Origin: Agrocybe praecox
Taxonomy: Eukaryota > Basidiomycota > Agaricomycetes > Agaricales > Agrocybaceae
DNA length: 64,000 nucleotides
Direction: 5' to 3'
Assembly: GCA_964017145.1 (NCBI GenBank)
Contig: OZ024843.1
Span: forward strand, 2,595,001-2,659,000
Part shown: positions 24,236 to 35,619 of the stretch, piece after piece
How positions within the stretch are numbered: position 1 is the first letter of the stretch
How the letters are laid out: the number at the start of each line of letters is the position of its first letter
Translations under genes and position numbers: made by a program
The notes under the pieces: generated by a model
Database searches by the model: none
The model's input: the letters and a program-made list of their open reading frames with translations, nothing else
Told to the model about the DNA's origin: nothing

Positions 24236-25880
24236 TTACAGAGAAGTCTTGCCTAGCGCCAAAGGTATTGAGCTGATACTACTGGGAGGAATGAGTCCAA
24301 CTTCGGTTACCACCGCCGTAATGTATGTTGGCGGTGTGAGATCGTACAATGGGTTCAGTGTCTCGAGATTTGCTCCGGGAACGGATTCTTGAGCTTTCGA
24401 ATGTTTCTGTTTGTGAATGACTGACAGTGGAACTAGCAAAAAAATAAAATGAGTATGCACGAATGGAGACGATTGTTATGACCATACCCAGTTCATTTTT
24501 AGTAAATCCGTCAACCATGACTCCATCGCTAAACTTGTATGTTTCGCAACATACAACTACGGGAACACTGTGCATCTTCGCCATCATGGCGACCATTGCA
24601 GTACCAGCTCGTGAATACACAGCGCCATTGGAAAAAAGTGCATGCGCTCCGAGCAAGACGGTCGTCACCTGGGGTAACAATGAGGGAAGCGCTGGTAAAA
24701 GGGCATATGTGCAGGGTATTGGGTTTGGTCCATTGGTTAGAGATCGTACGAGGACTTTTCCTGAAAGAGTACATTCGTTTACATTGAGTTCGGGTATAAC
24801 CAAAAAATATACGTGCACACCTTCAAATAGCGGTTTTGAATCAATGACAATAACAGAGAATTTTTTGCCATCTTCTTGGGCTTCCAGCAATACTTTCTCC
24901 ACAACCGAAGATCTTTTTTGTATAAGCTAAATTCCCCAAAGAATAGAGATGGTACATGACCAACTTTGCGTATGTGAGGATGACATCTCCGTCTTTGATT
25001 TTCTTCCCAGCCAACTCCTGTATAACTTCGTCTGCAAAGATAATACGGTCACGGATATAAATATCGATCTTTAGACATAGTGCATCCTTTGCCTATTTGA
25101 AAAAGAGAAAGCTTTATAAGACACGCGGAAAAAGATGATCTGCATCACGTACATCTTGCTCGATCATGTCAATATCTATCCCGCTGATCTCCACTTTTAA
25201 TTCACGAATGGCGTTCCCCATCGTCACTGACATAGGTCGTGCAGAGACCAGATGCGAGATTTGGGGTGATAAATGAGTCATTAAATGTCTTGATAAGGTG
25301 CTGTGTGAAGGGGTTGTATAGTCCTGTATAACCTACGGAAGCAATGGAATTTTAATTATGTGTGACTCGCTATCAAAAAATAACGTTAAAGACGCACTTG
25401 CTTGAACGCCGTGAGCATAGCAATACACCTAGCATTCGCTCCACATATCTTGAATTCGGAATAGAGAAGGCCGAGTCGGATTACGGCAGGATGAATATCT
25501 CCCTTCACAACGTGGCCAACAGGTTTTGGTTGTCCGAAATGAGAGAATATCCTGAGGCCATGAGATTTCGGACTGGTGTCATCTCCTAGTACATTCCCAG
25601 CATCTTTCGATCCTGGACCATCAGCACCAAAAGACTTTTTTGAAGGTGTCGGAGGAGGCTTGGCCTTCGTTTGACCGGCAGGCGCTGAATGTTGTTGTTT
25701 TTGAGCGGGGGCTTCTTTCTTCCCTTGCTGAGGTTGAGATTGTGCCTTAGCTGCGGCCTTCGCTGCTCGCTGCTTTTCCTGAAGTTCCCTTCCCTCTGCT
25801 TTTGTCCTCTTTTGAGTAGGCTGTCCTGGAGGCTTTCCAGCGGCAGATGGAGGCTGATCCAGAATGGTCGGAACAGGCAT
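24236..25880 (-). CDS. GCD2: Translation initiation factor eIF2B subunit delta
   Basis: This subunit of the eIF2B regulatory subcomplex takes part in guanine-nucleotide exchange on eIF2 and in sensing eIF2 phosphorylation. About seven exons; exon 1 is 25880-25398. The first ATG is MPVPTILDQPPS; a longer upstream frame starts only with GTG. A Lys/Ala/Gln-rich N-terminus (KAAAKAQSQPQQ) is followed by HPAVIRLGL, then VTMGNAIRELKVEIS, ADEVIQELAGKKIKDGDVILTYAKSS..., the conserved VIVIDSKPLFEGK and LLGAHALFSNGAVYSRAGTAMVA. The end has the family's TPPTYITAVVTEVGLIP. Position and order of these blocks match GCD2. Two of the internal splice sites (GTTGGT and an AAAAAAG acceptor) are weak. It is divergent from RAT1. 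Confidence 0.9.
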
Positions 25881-26246
25881 GATTTTAAGAGTTGTCTTAT
25901 AATTCTTTGATATATTGTCGCAAATTTCCACTGTTGAGCTTTAAGCACTGTAGAGAGCCTAGAGACAAAGAGAATAACTGAAAGAGAAAATACAAGATGA
26001 GATAATAGATTCGAGTCAGATCTCTTGACTCTTGAGATCAATGATATCAGATCACATGATTTGCCGAGCACCATTTTCGCCTCCGGAAGTCCGAGCTGCT
26101 TGACTCAAACGGCAGCATAACTAAGGCGCATTCACGAATCACGGTCCTTGCTCGACTACTATCGTCACCCCTTTCTAAGAGGCGTCAGAAGAGCCTCTTA
26201 CGTCGTATATTGCTGGTTAAACTTAAAAGCCGTTAGAGAAGCATTC
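25881..26246. promoter_or_regulatory. Shared GCD2/RAT1 divergent promoter region
   Basis: These 366 bp separate the start codons of eIF2B delta (-) and RAT1 (+). A short perfect inverted repeat (TAAGAGGC at 26176-26183 and GCCTCTTA at 26193-26200) lies about 50 bp before the RAT1 ATG. No TATA-like element is convincing. Promoter function is inferred from position only. Confidence 0.45.
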
Positions 26247-26249
26247 ATG
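26247..26249 (+). other. RAT1: ATG-only first coding exon of RAT1
   Basis: The ATG is followed at once by a GTATGG donor. The 54-nt intron ends TATGTAG, and the next exon opens with Gly-Val-Pro-Ala-Leu-Phe. Joining gives [15 protein letters not shown], the invariant RAT1/XRN start. No other ATG in the region yields this N-terminus. Confidence 0.85.
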
Positions 26250-29200
26250 GTATGGTCCTTTCTGTTTATGTGATAATTTATGGTGCTGACAACACGTATG
26301 TAGGGTGTTCCAGCCCTATTTCGTTGGTTGAGCAAGAAGTATCCCAAAATCAGTACGTTTCACACATACTGATAATATATCATGCAAACTAACTTTGTGG
26401 CATCAGTTTTTCCCGTTGTCGAGGAGGAGGATTCCAAAATCGAAGGTGAAAATGGGGAAACCATTACAGTTCCAGTAAACATGGTTGGACCCAATCCCAA
26501 CGACATTGAGTTTGACAATCTGTATCTTGATATGAACGGAATTGTAGGTTTAGCGACCCAGGGGTTCAATTGTTATCTTATATATCTTTCATAGGTCCAC
26601 CCTTGTACACATCCGGAAGGAAAGGTTCGTCGGATACTTGCGTTCGGTTTTTGGATATTAATTGAATGGTTATAATCCAGCCTGCCCCAGAAACAGAAGA
26701 AGAGATGATGTTGGAAATTTTCGAATACACCGAACGAGTAGTGAACATGATTCGTCCCCGTAAATTGCTTTTCATGGCCATTGGTAAGATTCTATATTTT
26801 TCAATAATGAGACTGGCCATCATTTACAGGCTGCATTAAATAGATGGCGTTGCTCCTCGTGCCAAAATGAATCAACAGCGTTCTCGCCGTTTCAGGTCTG
26901 CTCAGGAGGCAAAGGACAAAGAAGATGCTCGGAAAGAGTCTATGTTGCTTTGGGAAGGTAAGGGATCTTTTTGGGGCTAAATCTGGCTTGCCTCACTGTT
27001 TTTCATGCAGCAATGGGCAAGACGGTTTCTGAAGAAGAGAAAAACAAGGTTTCATGGGATTCTAACGCTATCACTCCTGGAACACCGTTCATGGATCTCC
27101 TGGCGTCATCATTGCGCTATTGGGTTGTAAAGAAAATGAACACAGATCCAGGCTGGAAAGATGTAAGATCCACTTCCCATTTTAATACACCAACTACTAT
27201 ATGCTGATCGGATGCAGATGCAAGTGATTATTTCGGACGCTGGGGTGCCTGGTGAGGGTGAACATAAAATTATGGATTACATCAGACGCCAGCGAAGTAA
27301 CCCTGGCCATGACCCAAACACCAAACATGTCATTTACGGACTGGTGAGAGTTCACCATTCTTGTTGCGCGTACTCAGGTTGTCTAATATTTCGGAAAACA
27401 GGATGCTGATTTAATTATGCTCGCATTAGCAACCCACGAGCCTTATTTTAGGGTACTTCGAGAAGATGTGTTTGCGAACGATACCAGTCCTTCTGCTTGT
27501 CGTATGTGTGGTCAGGAAGGACACTATGCTGCGCAATGTACTGGCACAAAAGCAGAAATACAGAAAAAACCTCCTGCGCAAAAGAAACCTTTCATCTTTC
27601 TGGATGTTGCCATCTTGCGCGAATATCTAGAAGTCGAACTCGACGTCCCAACTGTCCCATTCCCGTTTTCTTTGGAAGAGGCCATTGATGATTGGGTGCT
27701 CCTCATTTTCTTTGTCGGCAATGATTTCCTTCCACATTTACCATCACTTGAGATTCGCGAAGGCGCCATTGATACTCTTCTGAAGATATGGAAACAAGAG
27801 CTCCCGAGAATGGGCGGCTACGTAACAAACCATGGAAAACTTGAGTTGGCCAGAGCTCAAATCATTCTTGAGGGTCTTGCAAAACGCGAAGATGAAATCT
27901 TCCGTAGAAGGCGTGAAGGTCTGTCTCACTTCCCATTGTATTTGCGGCAGGCCAACTTTAGGACTGCCAAACATCGTGTGATAAATATAATTATTGACTG
28001 CATGAATTATAGCTGAAGAACGACAAGATCAAAACGCCAAACGCCGTAAGTTAGAACAACAAGGTCGCAGTGATTTCTCGTCTGGTCCTTCTCAGACAAT
28101 GGCATTGACTGCCCCTACGACGAGTCTGACCGCTTCGTCTAATTCCTCTCGGCATCCTTTGCCACAACGACCGACTTACGATTTTGCCGCAAACGCGGAT
28201 TCTATTGGTCTTGGTGCTGCGCCTACAGAAGAGTCTATTAAAAACGCTCCTACAGCCGCTCAAGCCTTGTCAGGTTCCAATCATGATGTTGTTGCCAATC
28301 GTCGAGCAATACGCATGGCTAATATGAGTGCTGCAGAAGTGCTAAAGGCTGAATTGGCGGGGCTTTCTCCCGTCAAACCTTCTGCATCCAAACCTACACC
28401 TGTCCCCTCAGTCCCCATGTCGCCACAGAATCTAAAGAACGACGACGTCGATGTTATTCCAGGTTTTGGAACGCATTCTCAGAAGAATGGCGCTTCTGCG
28501 AGTTCTATTTCACCTGTTATAAAGACCGACACTTATGCGGAAAGTGATGCGGATGCCGACGGTGATCCAGACCCAGACGCAAAAATGTTTGAGGAACCAG
28601 ATGTCCCAAATGGTGTCAACCACGAGGCGGATGAAAGCTTGACAGGAATCAAGCGCAAATTTGACGAAGGCCCTGGATCAGATGACGTGGTTGACGATAT
28701 TGTAGTTGTTGAGGAAGATGATGAAGATGCCCCGGCTGTTCCTGCTCTCAAGGTGAACGCTGATGGCACAGTCGAACAAGAAGACACTGTAAAGTGAGTC
28801 AAGGGCACGAATAATTATCACTATATCTGACATTTCTCTTCAAGGCTTTGGGAACCCGGTTATAAAGAACGATACTACAGGCAGAAGTTTGGTGTTGAAC
28901 TCACGGATACCCAATTCCGGAAAGAGTAAAAGAATAAATTTTCTTGCATGTAATAATATTTGCTGATTTCCTCCCTTTGACAGGGTAACTCAGAAGTATG
29001 TTGAAGGGCTCTCTTGGGTCTTGCATTATTATTATCAAGGCGTCGGTGTTTTTATTTATTGCTTCTTGTTACAACACATATTCATGCTTTAACAGACTCC
29101 ATCATGGCAATGGTATTACCCATACCATTTTGCCCCTTTCGCTGCAGATTTCGAGGAAATTGATAAAATGGATATCCAATTTAACATTGGGCAGCCATTC

Positions 29201-30443
29201 AAGCCATTCGAACAGCTTATGGGTGTCTTTCCCGCTGCGAGGTTAGTTGTTTTTCATTCTGTACCAGGACTGTTGGTTAATGAATTCAATAGTCGAAGTC
29301 ATATTCCTGAGGTTTTTCATCGCCTAATGTTGGATGCAGATTCGCCTATCATCGATTTCTACCCGCCTACCTTTGAAATCGACATGAACGGCAAGAAGAT
29401 GGCATGGCAAGGTGTTGCATTGCTACCGTTCATTGATCAGAACCGTCTGCTGGATGCCATGGCCCTTGAGTACCCCCGTCTTTCAGAGGAGGAAATACGG
29501 AGGAATCGTTGGGGTAACGACGTCATATATGCTTCTGTTGATCACCCCATATACCCATTCTATGAGAAGCTATATGGTAAACGGAAAAGTCAGGACGTAA
29601 GTGCGAAATATCTGTTCGTCCACATTAGCGCTCACACATTACATTTAGCCTGTTCCGATCGACATCAATTTGAGTAAGGGAATGAGTGGTAGTGTCCTAC
29701 CTAACCCCGACTGTATTCCCGGTTCAACATACTACAGCACACTGTCGAGCGTAGGTTTACCTGACATCAAAAACGACCAGTCTTTGTCGGTCCTCTACTT
29801 CTTCCCGAAACAGTTAACACCTCACCGGTCTGTAATGTTACCGGGGGCCAGGCGTCCTCAGCGCGTACTGTCTTCTGGTGACCTCGAAGTCACACGAAAT
29901 GGTGGCAGAGGACGTGGCCGAGGCGGGTGGGATCGTGGAGGAGCCAATATGGGTCGTGGTAATGGCATGGATAGGAGCCGCAACGATCCCTTCCACTCGC
30001 GTCAGAATAATTACGGGCAGGCATATGGGAATGGTCGTGGTGGGGGCGGTAACAGGGGAGGCTATGGTGGCAACTTCGACAACCGCGGTGGGTACAACAA
30101 TTCGTACCAACAAAATCAACCACCTTCTAGGGCACCGTATCAATCTCAGCCCCCACCTAATTCTTATGGCAATTCCGGAGGATACGGTGGGCGAGGAGGT
30201 TACGGAAATGGTCCTTCATATCCAAGAGGGAATCCTAACGGATATCAATCTTATAACTCCAATACCAGAGGTGGATATAATGCACCACCGCAAAATTCGT
30301 ATAGCTCATACGGGAACGACATGAATCCTGGAAATACATATGGTGGATACGGCGGTTATGGCTCAGGCAATAATTCTGCACCTCCCAGAGGAGGCGCACC
30401 TTACAACGGGCCTCCATCCCGAGGCAGGGGCCGCGGATGGTGA
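26247..30443 (+). CDS. RAT1: Nuclear 5'-3' exoribonuclease RAT1/XRN2
   Basis: RAT1 degrades RNA 5'-3' in the nucleus, promotes Pol II termination and processes rRNA. The first coding exon is just the ATG (26247-26249). Exon 2 (26304-26352) gives [16 protein letters not shown], the XRN N-terminus. Then [11 protein letters not shown], a 30-nt exon (26595-26624) for [49 protein letters not shown] and [14 protein letters not shown] carry the acidic catalytic residues. A CCHC knuckle ([14 protein letters not shown]) marks the RAT1 rather than the XRN1 type. WVLHYYYQG...WQWYYPYHF and the second conserved region follow. The C-terminus is a long Gly/Arg/Tyr/Asn-rich tail with RGG repeats. It converges on the gene at 30614. 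Confidence 0.93.
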
Positions 30444-30613
30444 AATATTCATACACGGGCTCACTTGTATATATAGTTACCACCATATGTACATTATAAC
30501 GCTTCTTTCCTTGATTATAACACATAATGCAGACACTACGGAATATGAAACATTTGAGGCGTGCTCCTACGATGTCCTTACTAGCTGATGAGCATTCAAA
30601 ACCAAAATCAAAA

Positions 30614-33111
30614 TCAAAATCCGCCACCATATCCATGGCTGCGGGTGGTGGGGATTCCTGCAGGTGCTCCATACGAAGATCCATGACTGAGAGGTGGAAT
30701 CGGTTGTCCTGGATTGTAGCCTACTGGTACTGTGGGATGCCTTCCGACGAAAGGGATAGGTGGTCCTTGAGGTGAACAGGCAAGGTACACTGAATATGTC
30801 TTGTCTCGAGCTTTGGCCTTTCGCCTTGCCTTCTTCTCTTTTCTGCGTCTCTTCTTTTCTTGTTCGCGTTCCTGGCGTCGTCTCCTTGCTTCTTGTAGTT
30901 CTGCCATTCCGCCCTGACCTCCTATAGGCCTTCCGTACGGATCTATCATCTGTCGACCATAATCTGAATCATCCGATTCAGAAGAGCTTGAGGATGAGGA
31001 TGATGCATCTGTATCATCGTAATGTGAGAGTCGGTTATCGATATGCCCTGCTTGTGGGCCCGTACGTCTCTCTCTGCCTTTGTATAGAATAAGTTCGACC
31101 CCTCGAGTTAAAAAGAACGATGCGTTCCAAAGATCAATTAAATCTGCGGTGAGAGTAGAACGTTTTGGTGGCCTTCCATCTTGCCCTAGTGTCGGTACTG
31201 GAAGTTGGCCCGTCCAAGAGCGCCCCAAATCCTGATGAAAAGGTTAACTTTCAAGTGATTACTTCTTTCTGGGGGGTCACTAACCTGCATACAACGCTTC
31301 CAATCTTCCAGATATACATCATGTGTCGTTAGTACTCCAGGCATCTTTGGCAACTTCGGATCGTATATCTCATCCATGACCTGAATTTTCATCATCTCAA
31401 ATGGTGTAAAAGAATTAGATGCATTGATGGGGCGCGAAAATGCTTCGGGTGCAGGTAACTGTTGAGGCTGAGGCTGAACAGAGGCATGTATGGATCCAGC
31501 TCGTGGTCGAGGGGGCTTGCCGATCTGCGAAGTACCTGAGTTTGATGAGCCAAAATAAGCGCCTAGAACAGAGCCGTCAATACAGATACAAGTATGACCT
31601 GAGATAAAATTAACATTGTACCTGGATTCGGAGAAGGTGCGCGCGACGGGGCACGAGATCGAGGCTTGTTGCTGAAGTTCGGCTGTGGTGCTTCGGAGCC
31701 ATAGCTGTGAGAATAACTCTGAGGTGGGGAAGGCCCATGCGGCGTAGTAGATCGTGGATTCATTTCCGCTGCAGCAGATCGTGCAGAAGAGGCAGTATAA
31801 CTCGAGTTTGACGTAGGATACCCTGTTGCATTTGCGGCTCCGAAAGGCATATCATGAGGGCGCACATTTGGAGAGGGCGCGATATAAGAGGATGTTGGGT
31901 ATGGTGGAAAATTTGTTGGGGGTATCGCACTGGTATAACTCGCAGAGGGAGTGAATGAATTTGGGGGAGATGGGTAGGGGTTTGGACGATCCCCAAAGTT
32001 GCCACTGACTGCTCTAGGTCTCCCGTATGTTTCGCCGCTTGTACTGAAGCTGCGCCCACCAGGTCCACCCGCTCCACTCATTTTTCTTGTGCGTTCTGCT
32101 TGCTCCCGATTGCGGTCCAAATCCATATCCTTAAATTGCCTAGAAACATCATGGACGGACCCACTGGCACTTCTGGTATGACCAAATGCTCCTCTAGGAG
32201 GATACGGCGCAGGAGCGACAGGCGGATTCATAACTCCATAATTCGGGTAAGGCTGGGGAGGATATGCGGACGGATATGGGGTATAATCAGATTTTGCTGC
32301 TCCTACAGAAGGGAACGCAACAGGCGATACTGTTGTAGCTCCTGGAACATGGAAGCTTGGACGCCGGTTTCGTTCTGCCGTTGCTTTTGCATCTCGTTCT
32401 CGAGCTAATAGAAGGTCGTATTCGGGATCACTCTTGCCATTGTGATCATAGACCCGTTTCTCGTCGTTCCGTCGCTTATCATCAGTGCGAGAGCTGTAGA
32501 TAGACTTAGAAGTGGGGAATACTTTAGTATGTCAAATCATCATACCGATCTGTTGCGCCTTTGGGTTCATCTTTGTACGAACCCGAGGAAGGGGCATAAC
32601 TTGAGCCATGCCATTTGTTAGAATCCTACAATCGTGTTCGTGTGGTTGGGAGGATGATTAAATTACGTATGAGTAGTAACACATACCTGTGGGGGACCAG
32701 GGGGCACGATCGTTGTGGGTTCTTGAGGTACCCATTGTATTCCACTTACAATGCCATTCGGAGTATGATAACTGGAAATCGCAGAAATCAGAAGTCAGAA
32801 GGGTTACTTGACTAGATGATGCAGTATAATGAGAAATATGGCATACCTAGCAGGAACGGCTCTTTATGTCGCAAAGAATCAACAACCACAGTGCAAGGAA
32901 TCGCTCAGTAGTACGATAGCACGTACTTGTACGGAATATATATTTGTCGTCCATCGGGTCCGATAGAGGTAGTATACGTTGTTGCACCAGGGCCGACTTG
33001 AGCGACCCCTGTTGGTAGTTGGGTTGGGTATGGGGTATACTGATTATTACTAGGAATTTGCTGAGCGTTGAAAGGAGACGAGGCTCTGAAAGGCGAAGTC
33101 GATCGTTCCAT
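30614..33111 (-). CDS. Uncharacterised Tyr/Pro/Ser-rich protein with charged C-terminus
   Basis: Multiple exons chain from the ATG at 33111 to the stop at 30614. The first two thirds are low-complexity (Pro, Ser, Tyr, Asn), with blocks such as GPDGRQIYIPYK, YHTPNGIVSGIQWVPQEP and SDPEYDLLLARERDAKATAER. The ordered part is near the C-terminus: PFEMMKIQVMDEIYD, HDVYLEDWKRCMQDLGRSW, and STLTADLIDLWNASFFLTRGVELILYKGRERR. It is followed by an acidic Ser run ([16 protein letters not shown]) and a strongly basic helix (QEKKRRRKEKKARRKAK). A 15-nt microexon is inferred near the N-terminus. I do not recognise a named family. It converges on RAT1. Confidence 0.7.
32847..32861 (-). other. 15-nt microexon in the 30614-33111 gene
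   Basis: The exon lies between a CATAAAG acceptor and a GTATGC donor. It restores the frame between IPYK (donor GTACGT) and YHTPNGIV (acceptor TTTCCAG), adding Ala-Val-Pro-Ala. Both flanking donors are excellent. There is no family motif here to prove it, so it rests on frame and splice-site quality. Confidence 0.6.
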
Positions 33112-33461
33112 TACCGATTTTCACTTGTCCCTTCTTTCCAGAGAACAAAGTCTCGGTCCTCCTCGAGTTTTCTTGCACAGTCGGGTGTGCCCTGGAGGTG
33201 ACCAGAAGAAAGCCGTGTGCACCATGGTGGAAATCTCGGCGTAACATTCTGGACACTTCGGCTAGATTAGATTATAGATCCTCCAGGGTGTATATTTTGG
33301 TCAGCAAAATATAAATGTCTTCGTGACATGGGGAAATAGCAGTGTAAAGTATGGATACAAATGTCTTAATCAAATAAGAATATGGTGGCGAAGATAAAGA
33401 TGATTATAATACAAAATCCGCGATGCAGGTAAATAACGTATGGTGACGGAAAACGTCGTAA
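33112..33461. other. Intergenic region upstream of the 33111 gene
   Basis: This contains the promoter of the minus-strand gene starting at 33111 and the 3' flank of SEC22. Apart from AT-rich tracts near 33280-33420, I see no gene or repeat. Confidence 0.5.
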
Positions 33462-34343
33462 TTAGAAAAACCTCCACCAAAGAATAATTATCACAAGGAA
33501 GCCAACGGCCCCTAGAGGTGCATATTGACGGAGCATTGCCTGGAAGTTAATGTTCCTTGCGGCCTTTCTATACTTTTCGGATTCCGACTTCAAAGACGTT
33601 GATAAATGTGACATCCCTACAGCGAACAGTTATAATTAATGAATACAGAATCGCGAAAGGTAGAGACAACACATACGGTCAAGAGAGTCTCCTCTCCATA
33701 GAAGCTCTTCCATATTTTTAGTCATAATCCTCGTAACATCTTGAAGGTCGTCGTTTAGCTTGTCCAAATTCGAAGCATTGGCTGTCCGTGAGTCACGATA
33801 AAGTCTAGCAGTCTTCGACATGAATGTATCTGAATAGCAGTGCAATTTAAATTGACTACCCTCGGTAAAATAAATCTCAAGCTTACCGAAACCAACAAAT
33901 GCGTATGGCTTTCTAACAGATTCGACCTTCGGTCCATATGTATTGGCAAACTCTTTCGACAATTCATCAAGATAGGAGAATGCAAGTTTTCGTGGATATG
34001 ACTTGTCCGCAATCGTTAGGAAAACGACATTGTCTGCAATAAGGTAACTGGAAGAAAGAGTCAGCACTCTAATATCAGATCTTATACGAATTACACTGAC
34101 TGTAATGTATAAGGACCACTCTCTATAGAGAGACGTGGCTCTGCGTTTGGTGTAATACGTCGGAAGATGAGTTTTGACTGTTGTTTGTGCTCCTGTAATG
34201 CTTGTTCGGTCTATACGGAAAGTGACACGTCGCGGTCAGCCTGTGGAGTAGAGCGAAGTGAGGTGACATACCTCCTCGTCGTCGACGCTTGCTGCGAGCG
34301 GAAGAGCATCTGAAGCTCTGACTATAGTTGTTGAACGAACCAT
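33462..34343 (-). CDS. SEC22: R-SNARE SEC22
   Basis: SEC22 is the longin-type R-SNARE of ER-Golgi vesicle transport. It starts MVRSTTIVRASDALPLAASVDDEE and continues with a longin domain (KLIFRRIT...RLSIESGPYTLHYLIADNVVFLTIADKSYPRKLAFSYLDEL). The SNARE motif follows (LDKLNDDLQDVTRIMTKNMEELLWRGDSLDRM) with the central Arg (LWRGD). A C-terminal anchor (AVGFLVIIILWWRFF) ends the protein at the stop codon. At least five exons, with consistent phases at the splices I checked. It is divergent from MPO1, with 256 bp between start codons. Confidence 0.93.
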
Positions 34344-34599
34344 TGGAAGTTTAAGCAAAGGGTATATGGAAAAAGGAGTATAGCTGTGGAGGACGACGAT
34401 GACGGATTGCACGTGAAGCAGTACGTGTGATATTTCAGACCTGCCATTTCGGGTATCAGTATTGATGGTGACCGAAAACCTCCGTTTCTGATTCATTACC
34501 CTTGTGACATGACTATATATGTTTAACCTCAACTACCCAGCAGATGATCTACATCGCGTGCCCAACCGTTCTTGACCTTTAACTGTCATCTCCTCCGCC

Positions 34600-35425
34600 A
34601 TGCCTGCTTCAGGAATCTTCAACGTAGAGAAACAGGTATGTCATGACTTGCCATTCACTGCATATCTGGTTTGTTCATCTCTGCCTTTTAGCTTGCCTTC
34701 TATGGTGCTTATCACTCTAACAAAGTCAACGTCCTCATCCACATATTATGTGTGCCCTTAATTCTCTGGTTTGTTTTTGAACTGCAATTTTTTATAGCCA
34801 AAAGCTCAATCTCAGTTTCAACAGGTCTTTCCAGGCACTTATAGCCCCACTGCAGGTTCCAGCATCTCTACCAGCTTACCACTATGTCATTAATGACTAC
34901 CTGGTCTTTGATGTCAACTGGGCAGCTATCATGGGCGTTGTTTACCTCGCTTACTACTTCATGTTGGAACCACTGGCCGCTGTAAGTCTAGATTTCAATC
35001 CAGGCTCTGGATCTTGTATTCAACCACGCCTCTATGTCCAGTTACTCTATACACCCCAAATGGCTTTAATGGTGACCAGTGCGACAGCATTTTCCCAGAA
35101 ACCCGGTTATATACCCCAAGCGGCAGCCGTCCATGCCATATGTTGGATCGCTCAGTTCATCGGCCATGGTTTTGCTGAGAAACGAGCACCCGCACTGCTG
35201 GATAACCTGATTGGTGGTAGGTGTATCCGAGGAAATTTTCGTATCTATTCATCGCTAATCCCGACTTTCGTAGCTGTCGTTCTTGCGCCATTCTTCGTCC
35301 ATCTTGAACTCCTCTATGGCGTCGGTTACCGACCAGAGATGCACAAACGCGTCAATAATGCGATCGGCAAGGAAATTACAAGGATCCGCAAGGAAGAAGG
35401 CGACAAACGAAGAAAAGCTCAGTGA
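34600..35425 (+). CDS. MPO1: MPO1-like 2-hydroxy fatty acid dioxygenase (DUF962)
   Basis: MPO1 is an ER membrane, iron-dependent enzyme that shortens 2-hydroxy fatty acids from phytosphingosine breakdown. Five short exons join: MPASGIFNVEKQ, then FYGAYHSNKVNVLIHILCVPLILW carrying two conserved His (HSNKxNVLIHxxCVP), a membrane block (MGVVYLAYYFMLEPLAA), then HAICWIAQFIGHGFAEKRAPALLDN with two more His and the ExRAPAL signature, and finally AVVLAPFFVHLELLYGVGY. The order, length (about 200 residues) and His spacing match the family. The stop is at 35423-35425, and it converges on the dehydrogenase gene. Confidence 0.9.
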
Positions 35426-35619
35426 ACAATTTTCACTCTGTAATGCGTAATTTGCGATAATCCCCGGCGCCATTGGAGCGCAATTTTCTTACGACTAAAT
35501 GAATCGAGGTTTCATATCTGTTTACAATACATCTGTTGCTATATCTGAATTGTTTTCTATGGAACAGAGAATCCTTCCATTACTTGGCCTCCTGTCAAAC
35601 TTTCTTCGGAAGAGAACAT

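Noticed and set aside
26176..26200. TAAGAGGC/GCCTCTTA hairpin in the GCD2-RAT1 promoter
   Set aside because: The perfect 8-bp stem is short, and with only one occurrence there is no support beyond position, so it is described with the promoter region and not as a separate finding.
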